Assembly: GCF_947623445.1 (NCBI RefSeq)
Contig: NC_135241.1
Span: 4,466,501-4,530,500 of the forward strand
DNA: 64,000 nt
Direction of reading: 5' to 3'
Origin: Clavelina lepadiformis
Taxonomy: Eukaryota > Chordata > Ascidiacea > Aplousobranchia > Clavelinidae
The notes under the pieces are model-generated. The model was not told the DNA's origin. It searched no databases and saw only the letters and a list, made by a program, of their open reading frames with translations. Positions 36,049-49,300 of the stretch are shown here, one piece after another. A program made the translations under genes and the position numbers. The first letter of the stretch is position 1. Every line of letters begins with the position of its first letter.

Positions 36049-39000
36049 CCCGGTTCAGTTGACTTTTCTGTGATGCTTTAAAATTGTTGCTTTGGTTGTT
36101 TAGTCTTTTCAGTAACCTAAATTATAAACCGGTGTTTTATCGTATCTCCTGTAAAGTATAGAAATATAAGAAATTCACAGCCATGCGGATTAATGAGCTC
36201 ATAAAAGCCCAATATACGCTAGATTACATTTTCCTCACTCAATCTGACCAAGTAGGCCTACATGGTGTAACATAAAAAATTCTAAAACTGTTTTACCTGA
36301 ACAAGATTGGAACGCAACAAGGCGTACACGCCTCGTAGTACCGTGCTAATATAACTCTTTCAGCCCTGTTTTTTATCAACGCTGTTTCTGTTCTACAAGT
36401 TACTAGTTTATGTAAGTTCTACGTCTGCTTCTCTCGCAAAGTTATTACTCCAAGTGGAGGTAGCCTAATACTCGCATCACTAAAGTTTGTTTTATACTCT
36501 TATATAAATATATGTATGGGTGAGCAATGTTTGCCCATTCTTCTATGCGTTAGTTTTAGATGCGCTTATTTGCGGTTTAAAGTTAAATTGCGATTGTGAC
36601 GTGTAGGCAAGTTAAACGAACTTTGCTTTACGTCGCTCGTTTTTCTCGACTGTATTTCTCCTTCAAGCAAGGTCGTTTAATAAACTTGGTTTTGGACTAC
36701 GTCGCCATCAGAATCTATTTTAAATATTTGATCCATCCTTTTTAATTGTTTTTTTCAAACACACTTTTTTTCGCTATAGAAGAATATTTCATTTGTTATT
36801 AAATTAAAGAATATTATATTTGCCCTCAGTCAGAAAGTTTAAATTCGTTTTTACGAAATAAGCAAAAAGCATATGTGCTTATGTTTTTCATAATTTTGGA
36901 CAAGTGTATTTCGTTTGCTTTAATGTTTTTAAGTTTAGATAAATTATTGTTTTTGCAAAAATTAAGCTATACTTCGGTATTGTATTTTGTTTATAAAATA
37001 ACGTGGCGACTTTTCAAATAACACAAACAAACGCACCTAATTACTCACGGAATCAGGGAACGTTCTTAGTTAAATTAACCTATCTTGGACTACTAAATGT
37101 CAATGGCACCATGGTGCTAATAACATCAGTTTTAATAAACATTATTTGCTGTGCATTTATAACCACCTAAAAGTTACGCTAATGCTCAAAGCCTTCATCA
37201 CAAACATCTCATGTATTTTAACTTTTTTACTTTAAACTTCATGTAGTCTAACAGAATAACTAAATGTTTCCAATTCAGCCAATACTTATATTAATAGAAA
37301 AATAGCTTTTACCACCTACCTGTAAAATGTTTGCGACTGCAATGTAAAATTTAAAAGTTTGACGAGGGAAAATGCTAGCCGATACGCATGAAACTCTGAG
37401 AGCAATATCTTGAGTTCCTTGTCCCACCGGTTTTAAACAATAATTTTACTTTAAACTTAATCTTGGTAATCCCAATGTTAGTATTTGTATGAATTTGAAA
37501 TTTTCTTAATTTTCAACCTTTCATCAAACTGTGCGGATGTAAATTTATAACTTCTGTTTTAAGTTGGGATGCATTACCATTAAATTTTGCTTGTCCCATC
37601 ATTCAGGTTATTGGAAGGATTTATGGAAACTTTTGCCAGCGAATTATGCCTCATATACCAGACGTTTCTACTTTGACGTCAAAAAACAACCTTTGCCTGC
37701 GATAAATGATAAATGGGGTTAGAATTGGGTAAATGTTTAACTAGCTGATGAAAGTCCAGCTCAACTATGTTCAATTCGCTGTAGAATTTACCACGGTTTC
37801 ACCGTACTGGGCTGCATAAATCAAAACCTGCTTGGTACAAGTTTTTGCAACGTTTGCGAATGGTTCTTGCTTTCTTGCTTTTACTGCAGCTGATGCTTCA
37901 TAGCGTGTATGTCATTTTGTTTGGAAAACTATTAAATGCTTTTCACGGAAACTTTTCGTCAAATCCTTCAGGGCCCAGTCACCCCTGAGTGTGACGTCAA
38001 AATATATGGTGACCCAATAATCCGGACTCGCCCTTTAGGCAAATAGACATTGCTGACAAAAGAACCAAACTTTACTTTTATTGCGAAGTCTCTTACGTAA
38101 AAGCGTTTGTTCCAATATCTGTTCAGCCTGACTTAGCCAATATTGAATTATTTCTAATCCTGAATATATTCTGTATGTAACCTGATAAACGTTTGAACAA
38201 AATCTAACCTATTCTTGAAGCAAGTCACTAGTTTTTTAACGTAGAAAAATATTTTTTTTCTGTCTCTCGCATTTTGCCACCTTGATTCCTAAATCGTTAC
38301 GAAAACAAATGTTAAAGCATTAAATATGTTTCTATTTCTAACAATCAAAGTTGTTCTTGGTATGCGGTTATGCATGTGGCGAAATACGCTTTGTATCGTT
38401 CACACAGTTATCTCTTTTTGCTGGTAGATGGTACTTGTTAAGATAATTATGCTTGTATTGGCCGAACAAGAGCTTTTGAAATGTAGTTTATGTTACGATT
38501 TGTTTTTCGAACGCGCTCTCGTCATGCACTTGATGATATAGCAGGTTTTAAAATTATGTTACGTCATATAGCCTGCTTATTCTTTGTCCGGCTTAATCCA
38601 ACGCACAAACCCATTTGTTTAGTGACTGTGAGATTTTCAGTTTGGACTTTAACTTTAACTTCGTGCGACGTGGGTCAACTTCGCCATCATTGTAAGTTGA
38701 ATATCACGTAGGCTACAGCAGTCTTCGTGTTACTGCATAAGCAAATATTGCCATACGCGAATCAGTTAAAGGTTCCTGAAAAAAATCGCGTTTTACACAA
38801 AGTCCATTCTCCCGTTCTTAATTATTCAAACCACTATTACAATAATTGTGATTTAGTCAGAATCATGGCCAATCTTTTTTTTTGTTTTAAATTTTTACCA
38901 AAATCCCCAAGTTATCAAAAATTATCTGAGTCATTTACAAATTTTAACTTTTGCTTTGCTATATCTCTTGTGTATTGGGATTATTCCGGGTTAGGTTTAG

Positions 39001-40247
39001 TCGGCATATTTTCCTACTCATAAGCATGTGTGGAAAACACTTTACAAATTGAATTATTTTTTCCGTGTGTTTTCTGTTAAAACGAAAATGATTTTTATGC
39101 AAAAAAACGTAAATTCTAAGACGTTTAACGATTAGTTTTACTACACGTCATTAAACAGACTTGTATACGGGCAATTGTAGATGGCTCGATACAATGTTCA
39201 GCTTTCCAATTAATTGAATTTGCGGTTTTAAAGTACATGGAGCTTTATATTCCATGATAAAATTCATTGTGCTCTCGCTTTTCATAGGTTTGATTGGTCC
39301 TACAGCTTCCCGCAATGGCTATACAAAGAAGCGTAATCTCTTTCTCCACTATCTCTATACAATTCAGCACCGGCAGCGTGCTATCTCATTCCTTATGAAC
39401 TCAAACATTGTCTAAAGAACGAGCGAATTTCTTCGCAACAAGATTTGCATTCACATTTATAATAACTTTCCTTCTGTCGTGGTCAATAAAAAATGCTCCA
39501 GTGAATACAATTTGTTTACTATTATAAACGTTTATCCTTCGTAGTCCCCCCCGGAGAAAACGGATTTGTTATTTTGCAAGCATAATGTTTAGCAATTAAC
39601 AATTTGCGTTGATTGCAAGTTACGAGGAAAACATTACGCCAGGAAATTAGTCCAAGTGGTACAGTAATGCGAATTCAATAACCAAACAACGGAAGGTTTT
39701 AGTTGTGTTTAATTATGGTAATGACGATTCTTACCATGCCATGCAAAGCTAACATATTTTACGTCTCTCATGCACGGTGCTGTTATGTAAGTGTAGTTGT
39801 TATAGCACTTCATCAATTCCAATTCTGTGTTTCCTCTAAGTAGCACTTAATGGCTGTGATGCCCATCTACAAGCCCGACATTACCGCAGTGGACAAGGGT
39901 ATAAATGATACAGCTGATGGTACTATGCATTGATAACTATTAATGAGCGAAACTTATAAATCCTTACTTAGATTACAATTTTGTGCCGGTGTTACGGTAC
40001 AACGTTGAACGTGTCATCAAATATGGACTCGACATTTGAATAAGTTTGATCGTCGAGCGACGTACAGCGGTCGTGTTTGACCATCAGAACGAGACATTGC
40101 AAATGAGATATTGTCTCCTACATATTCCTAGAGTCTAATTGCTTGCCTGGGGCAATAGATAACGAGCTATTTAAGCAGCGTAGATATTTGTGGGCGATGC
40201 ACTTTTGCAAGAGGTAGGAAGATGTTGTAACCAGAGGCCAGTGCTCA
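36049..40247. other. intergenic, nothing recognised
   Basis: This separates the divergent connexin (minus) and plakin-repeat (plus) genes and should hold both 5' flanks. Two short plus-strand frames near 38.5-39.0 kb are low-complexity translations without splice or codon support. No repeat family was recognised. Confidence 0.5.
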
Positions 40248-40253
40248 TATAAA
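40248..40253 (+). promoter_or_regulatory. possible TATA box of the first plakin-repeat gene
   Basis: TATAAA within CTCATATAAACATTC, about 55 bp before the ATG at 40309. The spacing is plausible for a short 5' UTR. Sequence evidence only. Confidence 0.35.
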
Positions 40254-40308
40254 CATTCAAAGTTTGGAGGTTTCTTTTATTTTTACTCAAATCGGAAGAT
40301 TTTTAACA

Positions 40309-43300
40309 ATGAATCCGGCGAGCATCGCTTTCATTGTGATTTTCGCTGTACTTTTTCCAACCATCGCTGTCTTGGTTGGATACTTGTTGTATAGACATGC
40401 CACTACAAGTAAGTATTTATGTTTTTTTGTATGTAGGCTACCAAAATTTGTTGCAAACGCTTTTGATCACTGATTTATGTGTCAGTTTATTCCAAGTTTT
40501 GTTTTAAGTATCATTTAAACTTATTACTACAAAACATTGAACTTATTGCTCCCACATAACAGGGCGTGTGTTCTTTCTTTGTTTATTGAGATGTATTTGA
40601 AAAATGTTAACTGAAGTGTTTTAGTTCGAAGTGTTTCATATAAAGAAAATTACCACTATAAGCTTAATTGACAGTTTCAGTCCGTCATTACCCGTTTGAA
40701 TAGCAATTATGGTTGTTAATTAATAGGTTTTTACTGTATTTCACATTGTAAGCATATAATATGCTACAAGTAGTTAACTCATCGGGAGTTTTTGTGTTTA
40801 TTGAAACTTATAGTTACGAAAATCATACACGAAAACAACAGAGAAATCGATTTTGTAGTCGGATAATTTTGAGCGTCCAAGTTTTATTCAAAGTGGTTTT
40901 AATACGCACGCCTACATTTTAAACACTTTTTGAGTAGGTACCAATCTTTTATTTGAAGCTTTATCACATTTCCATATTTGCACAACTGTTTGCATAATTA
41001 TCTTAGACTTGAAAGAAATGGACTGAATGAATTTTTGTTATAAATCACGTACCGCCTTGATAAATATCACAAACTTTGCAAAACGCATATGTCGAACAAT
41101 TTGCCCCGGGCATCTAAACTTTCTAAAGAAAATGTCACCCGGATTGTATTTTGACTATGGCGCCTACAGTTTGGTTTTAAGCTGAGTACTCAGTATGAAA
41201 TAACCTCTTAAATAACGTCATGACGCCCACTATTTATTACCTATTATTTCAACTCTAGAAAAGGAAAAAGACCTTGAACCAGATGGAAACGTTGCAACAA
41301 CTTACGATGAAACAGGGGAGACCAATGGCCACCTTCTCATTGAAAACAAGGTCGGCTTCGATTTTGAAAAATGCAAAATCTGAAACTTACTAAAGAGGAA
41401 TCTTATCATTATAATTAGTAAACCATAAATTAAAGATTACATAAAAGAAATATGAACAGGGAGTGACAATACAGCATTCTCACTTATTCAAATGTACAAC
41501 TGCTGTTTGCTTTGTTGATCTGCCGAAGTGTGCTAGCCGTGATGTGACAATAATTTTAATGTCTGGCAATAGGAACAAAAAAAATGACGACATAACTATA
41601 GCTCATCAAAATAAACAAAATCACACATCAAAGTAATGTCAAATCCTCTTTAAAGTTATTTGGTATCGGTATGATTCACAATGCCTACGCGAGACATTGT
41701 CTAATGTTACCTTGTTATTTTAGGATGCCCCGATTCACGAGGTCGCACCCGACTCTTCGTCAACGTCGTCTGGTAATTGATTTCAATTTTTTATGACATC
41801 ATATCGTTTGGTTCATTCTCGTGTGATCAACACTTCGTCCTCAAATTAAGTGTTTATATTTGCATTGCGCATTCCTCCAGATTTGAAAAAACGGCCAATT
41901 GATGAAGATTCGATCGTTATTGATGTCGAAGAAGAACAACCCCTTCACAATGAACCCCCACCAACTGTCATTGAAGTAGGTTGCATCCGTAGAAGCAATG
42001 TATGATTGAAATACTGACACTAAAGTTAAAATGACGTTTATGTGCTTTTGAAATCATAACATGCTACAGTGATGAACACGCTCAATACACAAAACTAGCT
42101 CTTGGCGTATATTTTAAAGTATCTTCAAACACGATAATTGATCTGCATTACCAGATGGATAAAGCAGCTGACGAAGACCCAGTCATTCCGGTCATTGTTG
42201 TGCCGGACAAGGAAGAACCTCTTAAAGTTGAAGAAAAGTCAACATTCAGCTCTGAAGATGAAGCTCCTGTTGAAGATTCAAAAAGTTCAAGCTCGGAAGG
42301 TGACCCTGATGTACCTGTAGTTGTTTCAGTTGAAAAAGAAAGCTCAAGTTCTGAAATTGAAACTGAAGTACCCGTGGTTGTTGCAGTTGAAAGAAAGACT
42401 TCAACGTCAAGTTCTGGAAGTGAAGCTGAAGTGACTATGATTGTATCAGAAGAAAAGAAGAGCTCAAGTTCAAGTTCTGAGAGTGAGCCTGAAACATCTG
42501 TGGTTATTCCAGTCGAGACAAAGAGTTCAAGCTCAAGTTCTGAAACTGAAACTGAAACTGAAATTCCAGAAGTTGGTCCAGCTGATAAGAAAAGCTCAAG
42601 TTCTAGTTCTGAATCTGAAATTTCAAAAGTTGTTTCAGCTGAAAAGAAGATTTCGACTTCAAGTTCAAGTTCGAGTTCAAGTTCTGAGAGTGAACTTGAT
42701 GTACCGCTGGTGATCCCGTTGGATAAACAGAGCTCAAGCTCTACTGAAGCCATTAAGCTGAAGCCTGTAGTTGCTCCGAGAAGGAAAAAAGCTCAAGTTA
42801 AGAAGACGAAGAGCTCTTCCAGCTCTTCTGATGATTCTGTCGAAAACTTTGTCACAGTAACGTCTACCACAATCATCGATGGTCCTAACGCTGAAGACGA
42901 AAAGAGAAAGGTCACAAAAATGACGATGCAAAAGCATTCGGCGACAGCCTCATCAGCCTCAAGTGATCAGGAAATATTTAATCACAAGAAGAAGACTCAT
43001 CGGAAGAAGATTATTCACAACATTGAGGAAGTGGAGATCATTGAAGAGCATGAAGTGAATCGCAAGCACAAGAAGATCATACGAAGGGGAGTGGGAGACA
43101 GTTCGTCCTCCACCACAAGTTCTTCAGAAGACGAAGACAGAGGCCGAGTTAAGACAAAAAAGAAGAAAGTGAAAAAGAAAAAGAAAGAAATTCCACCTAG
43201 TTCCTCCTCCGAATCGTCTTCCTCTACTTCATCAGGAGAAGAACCAGTAAAGGAGCCGGATGACACCAAATACTCCACGCAATATTTTTACGATGTCACG

Positions 43301-46300
43301 ACCAAAGATGACGAAAAGCACATAACCAGAACCATCATTGAGAAGCAGTTATCGCCAACCAGAGATGTTACGAAACACCACGTTTATCGAGAAGTTGTAA
43401 CAGAGGATAAACTAAAAGGTTATTTAGATAACTGTTGTGTTAATGATTTATGCTTGGATTACTTTTTATGCCTGTAGAAGGGAGATGTTGCACTTGTTAA
43501 GCAATGTCATTGTGCTTCTATAGTTCTATTGTAGGAATGTATTTAACAAAGGCACAATATTAAACGCCGTTTTATGCTTTGCTAGATGTAGAAATAGGAA
43601 TCAAAGAATCATCTTCGTCATCGTCTGAGAGTGATGTAGAAGTTAGACTGAGAAGCGAGAAAGAAATCCATGTTGTTTCTCCACCGAAAGTCCCTCCAAT
43701 GTTTGCAGCAACAGTCACAACTGAAGAGGATGGCACACCAAGTAATAAACTTTATAATAAATGGCGACAACATTGTGATTAATTCACCAAATAAAGGCGT
43801 GGTATTGCGCGTTTTTTACTTGAGGTAGTTTATAACTTTATTTAAAAAAGCAAGAATCTGCACCTATAAAATGGCTTCGTTGAACTTTGTAGAGGTTCAG
43901 ACCAGTTCTTCGTCTTCTTCAGAGTCGGATGTAGAAACACGAGTCCGGAGCCAGCAGGAGATCACTCTTCAGCCTGTTCGGAGGAAAACAACTTTGACAG
44001 GTAGGTTCCCGTTTATCGGTCACCTGAATCACTGAATTTTGTTTTCGGAGAGTTCATGCACGTCAATTAGCGATAACTAACCAACAATTATCGCTAGTCA
44101 TCTTTGTTGCCTTGTCATGATGGTGACGTCGGATAATTGTCATTCTTTGATGCAATAATTTTATCTCTAAATTAAATATTTAAAGCCACAATGTTCATGT
44201 TGTTTTGATTATTAGAAGCTGTTTGTGTAAAGGTTTTATAATTAAATTTATGTTACAGAGGAGCAGAAAATGTCGTCTTCTTCATCGTCATCTTCAGAAG
44301 AAGAGGAAGAGATTAGATTAAAGAGTCACAAAGACATCATCTTGAAAAAGAAAGGTAACCTATATTGTATATTGATATAATTATTTTGCCGTGAAAGTAT
44401 AAACTTTTTCATGTTATTTACTCATCTGATCCCATGCAGCGACCATTCTCTAATTGAACATTTTTTTCCTACGAAAATATCTCTTACAACTTTGTTCTAA
44501 TTTCGGACCAGATGTATTAGCATTATTATTTGTTATTGCCTGAAAACTGAAACAAAGCACATGTAGAACGCATCTGAAGAATATGCCAGCCAACCCGAAA
44601 TATTATTTACAGGCACAATGAAATGTACAGCAGAATTTAAAGTTTAATTGAATTTCAGACGACTCTGATATGTTTATAGAGCAAGAGCTTCCTGTTACAT
44701 CATCTTCATCATCATCATCAGATGAAGAGCCTGCAGTTCCACTTCCTCCTTTAAAATCGTCGCCATCAGTGGAAGAAAAAACTCTTGTAACGGAAGAGGT
44801 GATTATGCGAATAAGTTTGCTTATCGAACTACAGAAATTCTTTAGTATATTTTAATTAGTTATACATGAAATTTCATCATATGCGGCAGACGCAGGTTTA
44901 CAAACGCAGTTACATCCATGCATAACACGGTAGTGGGTGGTGCAATAAAAAGAAAAAATTTTTAGAATTATCACGTTGCAACCTTTTTGGGTTGCTAGCA
45001 GTTGTACTTAAAATGTTGTCGAAAACTGTTTCTAACATACAACAACAGACCATATAATAGTAATTGCTCATTGCAAGAGTTTGTTAATCTTAGAAGTAAC
45101 ACAAACACTTCCTTACGCAATCAAATGTGTCCGTCAAGTGGTCGTGTTTGCGTAAGATTGGATCACTACAATAACTTGTTCAGAATGGCAGATACATGAT
45201 TGTAGCATTGTACGAGATCTACGTAAGACGTCTAACGTTATCCTGACCTTAACATAAATTTCTGCTTTAGACAAGCTTGAACTTTGCTTGAATGTTAAAT
45301 TTCTTTAGAACAAAGTTTCTGGCAATCATCAAATTGTATTCGTGTTATATACAACGTTTTTCTTTAGCTTGTTATGTGCTGAAGTACAACTGTAGTTTAC
45401 ACTTGAACATGATGATCAGTTTTTTTGCAAGTGATCACCTTGAATATAAGTTTTGGTCCATACCACTAAATCATATTTTGTGAGCATGATAATGTTATTA
45501 TATAATGGGGTCCAGATGGATTGATTAAATTACAAACATTGTTCAAATCCTTTGTTTGCATGGTTAAGGTGATAACTCCGAGAGATTCCAGAATCGTAAA
45601 AGAATCGAAGTTGGATCAAGAAAGTGACACCGCTACAACCATCACCACCGAGGAGATTATTGTAACTACAACTACAAGAGAAAAAAAGTAAGATAGTTTC
45701 CATGTACAAACCTCGAAAATAAACACCACTCATAGCAAAAAACATAGCTTCGGGCTTCACATGTCTAACACCGTTTGAGCATATAAATAAGTGTGAATTC
45801 ACAATACACAAACTGTGACGTATGAAGCTGAACTATCGGATGAGATGAAAGTCAGTGTTTGACCTTTTTGATATGACTAATAATAATTAATTATATATTG
45901 TAGTTCGCTACAGCTAAGTATGGTACATATACACATTATACATTAATCACATGCTATATATACTTTATATGCATGTATGTATGTTCAAATTTGAATTTCA
46001 TTATAAACCTACCTATGTTTCTTTTGCGGTGACAAACAAATGTTGTTCACATCTTTACCCAATAATCAGAATGTATTCACGTATGCGCAGCAAGTTAACT
46101 GAATAATTTTAACAGGAAATCCCGGAAGGACATCAGGTTTACATCCGGATGGAAGAAGCAAGTCTCCCTGGAGAACCTCCTCAATGCAGGAGTGGTGACA
46201 GAATCAACCATCCAGGAACTGGAAGCAGGTGCTCTTGCAGTTGAACATTTCGAAGTTGCTCCTCTTTTATGCTGGTAAATTGTATCGATGCAGTTTCAGG

Positions 46301-49300
46301 CAAAATTTAACGCTTCCTCTAGGCACAATCCAGGAAAAAGATGTAGAAGCATCTCTTCATCTTTATCTGGTCGGAAATGAACCGATCGCCGGATTACTGA
46401 TGTCAGACACAGGAGAGAAGATTTCGATCTATGATGCCTGGAAAAAAGGGCTGATAAGAAGGGGTAAGAATTTTGCTTGAATAACGACTTTACACAAGAA
46501 CGCAAGCTCGGGCGAATGTGATATTGTTAATGGCGGAGTTAACTGACTTGCTCCTACCTCAATCCCAAAGTTTTAATGATTCTAACCAAGGAAAAATAAT
46601 CCTAACTGCACAGTTGTGACGTGATGTCTTTACTTCCATTTAAAAAAAATTCCAAAGCTAACCCAAATTTTTAAACTTATTTTATAATATCGAGATTATC
46701 AACTAGCTTTATTTTTTGCGGTGCTGTCTACTGTTTAGTCGATATGTGGTACATGTAGGTTTATGTACGCCGCCCTATCCCGGCTATTCCATAGCCAATG
46801 CCGAACGTTGGACGATACTGTATTGAAAACACTCATGACTTGTTTGGTGAAATTGCATTGGACAATTGCCGTGTGCAATTCTACTCTTTTTAAAGTTGGT
46901 TTAATGACCACAAGAGTGATTTGCTACACGTTATAAACAGAACTACAACGATGCGATATGACTTCACCAATGGTTCAGATAGCTCTGACATTTCGCCAGT
47001 AGACGCTTCAGGCTAAATTCCGACATTCTTTCAATAGTAAAACTGTGATATGTCAACATACATTGAACGGATAGCTTTTAACCTTCAGCTGAAAACGTAT
47101 TAAAACTTAATAAAGATGTCTTTATGAGTTTGTGTTTGTTGTAATACATTTGACATATTTCAGACATTTTTCATGAACAATGGGGACAAGAAATGCTTTA
47201 TGTAACGTTGTTTTTATTTATTACTGTAAATCGTTCTTTAAGCGCTTCAAGTTAACCAAAAGATTTACAGTTGCAGCAGCTTACTTACCAAGACAAGGGA
47301 ATGAGTTAATTTCGTTTGTTTTTATTCAGGTACGTCAATCAGTTTGCTCGAAGCTCAAGCTGCTACTGGGAGAATAATCGATCCCAAAACGGCGGACCGC
47401 ATGTCCGTGAACGAAGCGACTCAACAAAGACTGATCGACAGACAATTTGAAGCCGTCCTGGTGAGGTATGATACGTTGTGAAGCACAAAGTAGTCACGGT
47501 CTAAATGTAACATTACATTAAAGAGAACCTTTAAAGCGAATCTGTTTCAGCTGTAATATTAACACGCGATGTTGTCAGTCACAACTTGTAATGATCTTTA
47601 CACAATTGTAACATCATTTCTTTAAACAGAGCTGAACGCGCTGTGTACGGTTACACGACTAGACTCAGCAGTGAAACTCTCTCGCTATTTGAGGCGATGA
47701 AGAGGGGATTGGTCATCCAGAATCACGGAGTCCGACTTCTGGAAGCGCAGATTGCAACTGGAGGTGACATGAGATGAATAAGTGGTTGACGTTTTTGTTT
47801 CTGTTGATCAAAACGCATCAACGTAAATGCCTTTGAAAAACCGTGGATTTTGGGAAAATTGAGCGACATAACCCCGTTGTTTCTATTTATTGCCGCCGTG
47901 CTAATCCACTCAAAAGCACCTGTAAAAAGAAATCTTGAACCTTGCTATCTCTGTTTGATAACATGGTGCAAGATTGTTGTAAGATTGTTATTGCCGGTTT
48001 GGAATATTTCATGAGAAACGCCTAAACTTTCTTCTATCGCGCATTTGTTATTTAGATCCCTTCATTATCTAGGTTTGTTTGTGTTAATGCTGGTTTTGCC
48101 AATAGTTTTGCTTTGAAATATCCAGGAATTGTCGATCCAAACGCCAACCATAGGCTACCGGTAGAGGTCGCATATGAGCGAGGACTATTCGATAAAAGGC
48201 TGCACGATATTCTTGAAGATCCGTCTGATGACACGCGGGGATTTTTTGATCCGAACACTCAAGAAAATCTCACTTACCTCGAACTTATGGAGAGGTTGTA
48301 ACCACGCATTTTAATTTGTTTTTGCTTCGTATTTGTGTTTAGGTTTATACTTGTGTAAATGTTGACATGGCCCCAGGGTGTAAAATTGCTTTTGAGGGTT
48401 GGTCATTATTTTTTCCAATTTTGTCCGCTTTTGTCCGCTCCGCTCAATTTTGTAACTTATAGACCATTTGCTCGCGTTGTTTGATTCAATTTACAATACT
48501 CGACATTATTTTACGTCACAGATGCGTCATAGATAAAGATACCGGACTTAGGTTGCTTCCCTTCCAAGGCAAACGAAAAAAATCGGCGACCAAAGTTTCG
48601 AGGGTTGGTTATGTTTACGAAAAAACCTGTACAATTTAAAAGTTTGTTTAACCAAGATGGGATAAGTGTTATTGTTGTTATTGTTTTATACCGATTGCGT
48701 CCAGGTCGTCTTTGAATCTGCCAACAAAAAGCAAGTCTTCCTACAAGACATCCTTGACGCCGAATTAGTTGATTTGAAAACAGCCACGAAGTACGATGAC
48801 GGGCAGATGACGTCAGAGGAGGTTAGCGCCATGGTTGCGCAATTGAAGGTGTACGTGGACGGGACAATGCCAATTGCTGGGGTCATAAACTCGATTACAG
48901 GTAACAAAAGCAGCCCTTGAACGTTCTAAACAATCTATAGCAACCGACTCTGCCTCCGAGAAAAAAACTTGTTATTGCTTAGGAGAAAAAATGAGCATTC
49001 TTGAGGCTTGCCGAAGCAACCTGATTCGAAAGGGGACTGCTTTTGAATTGCTGGAAGCTCAAGCTGCTTGTGGAAAAATAATCGATGTGCAATCAGGCAA
49101 AGCGGTTTCCATAGAAACTGCGCTACGAACAGGCGTCATCGACAGGTATAAGGGGGATGAATAGTGCACTTGAAAACATGTTTCCTATCTCTTTGTTTTC
49201 ACATCTTCGCATCAATATGACTTATAAGTTTAGCTTGACATGGATCTGAAAAGTATAATTTTTGTGCCGTTATCTATTTTAAACTAATGATTCTGTTTAT

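Noticed and set aside
38490..39023. Two adjacent plus-strand frames upstream of gene A
   Set aside because: AT-driven amino-acid content and no splice support; most likely chance frames.
42148..42753. 201-codon minus-strand frame (Glu/Leu/Ser-rich) opposite gene A exon 5
   Set aside because: Mirror image of the Ser/Glu repeat codons on the coding strand.
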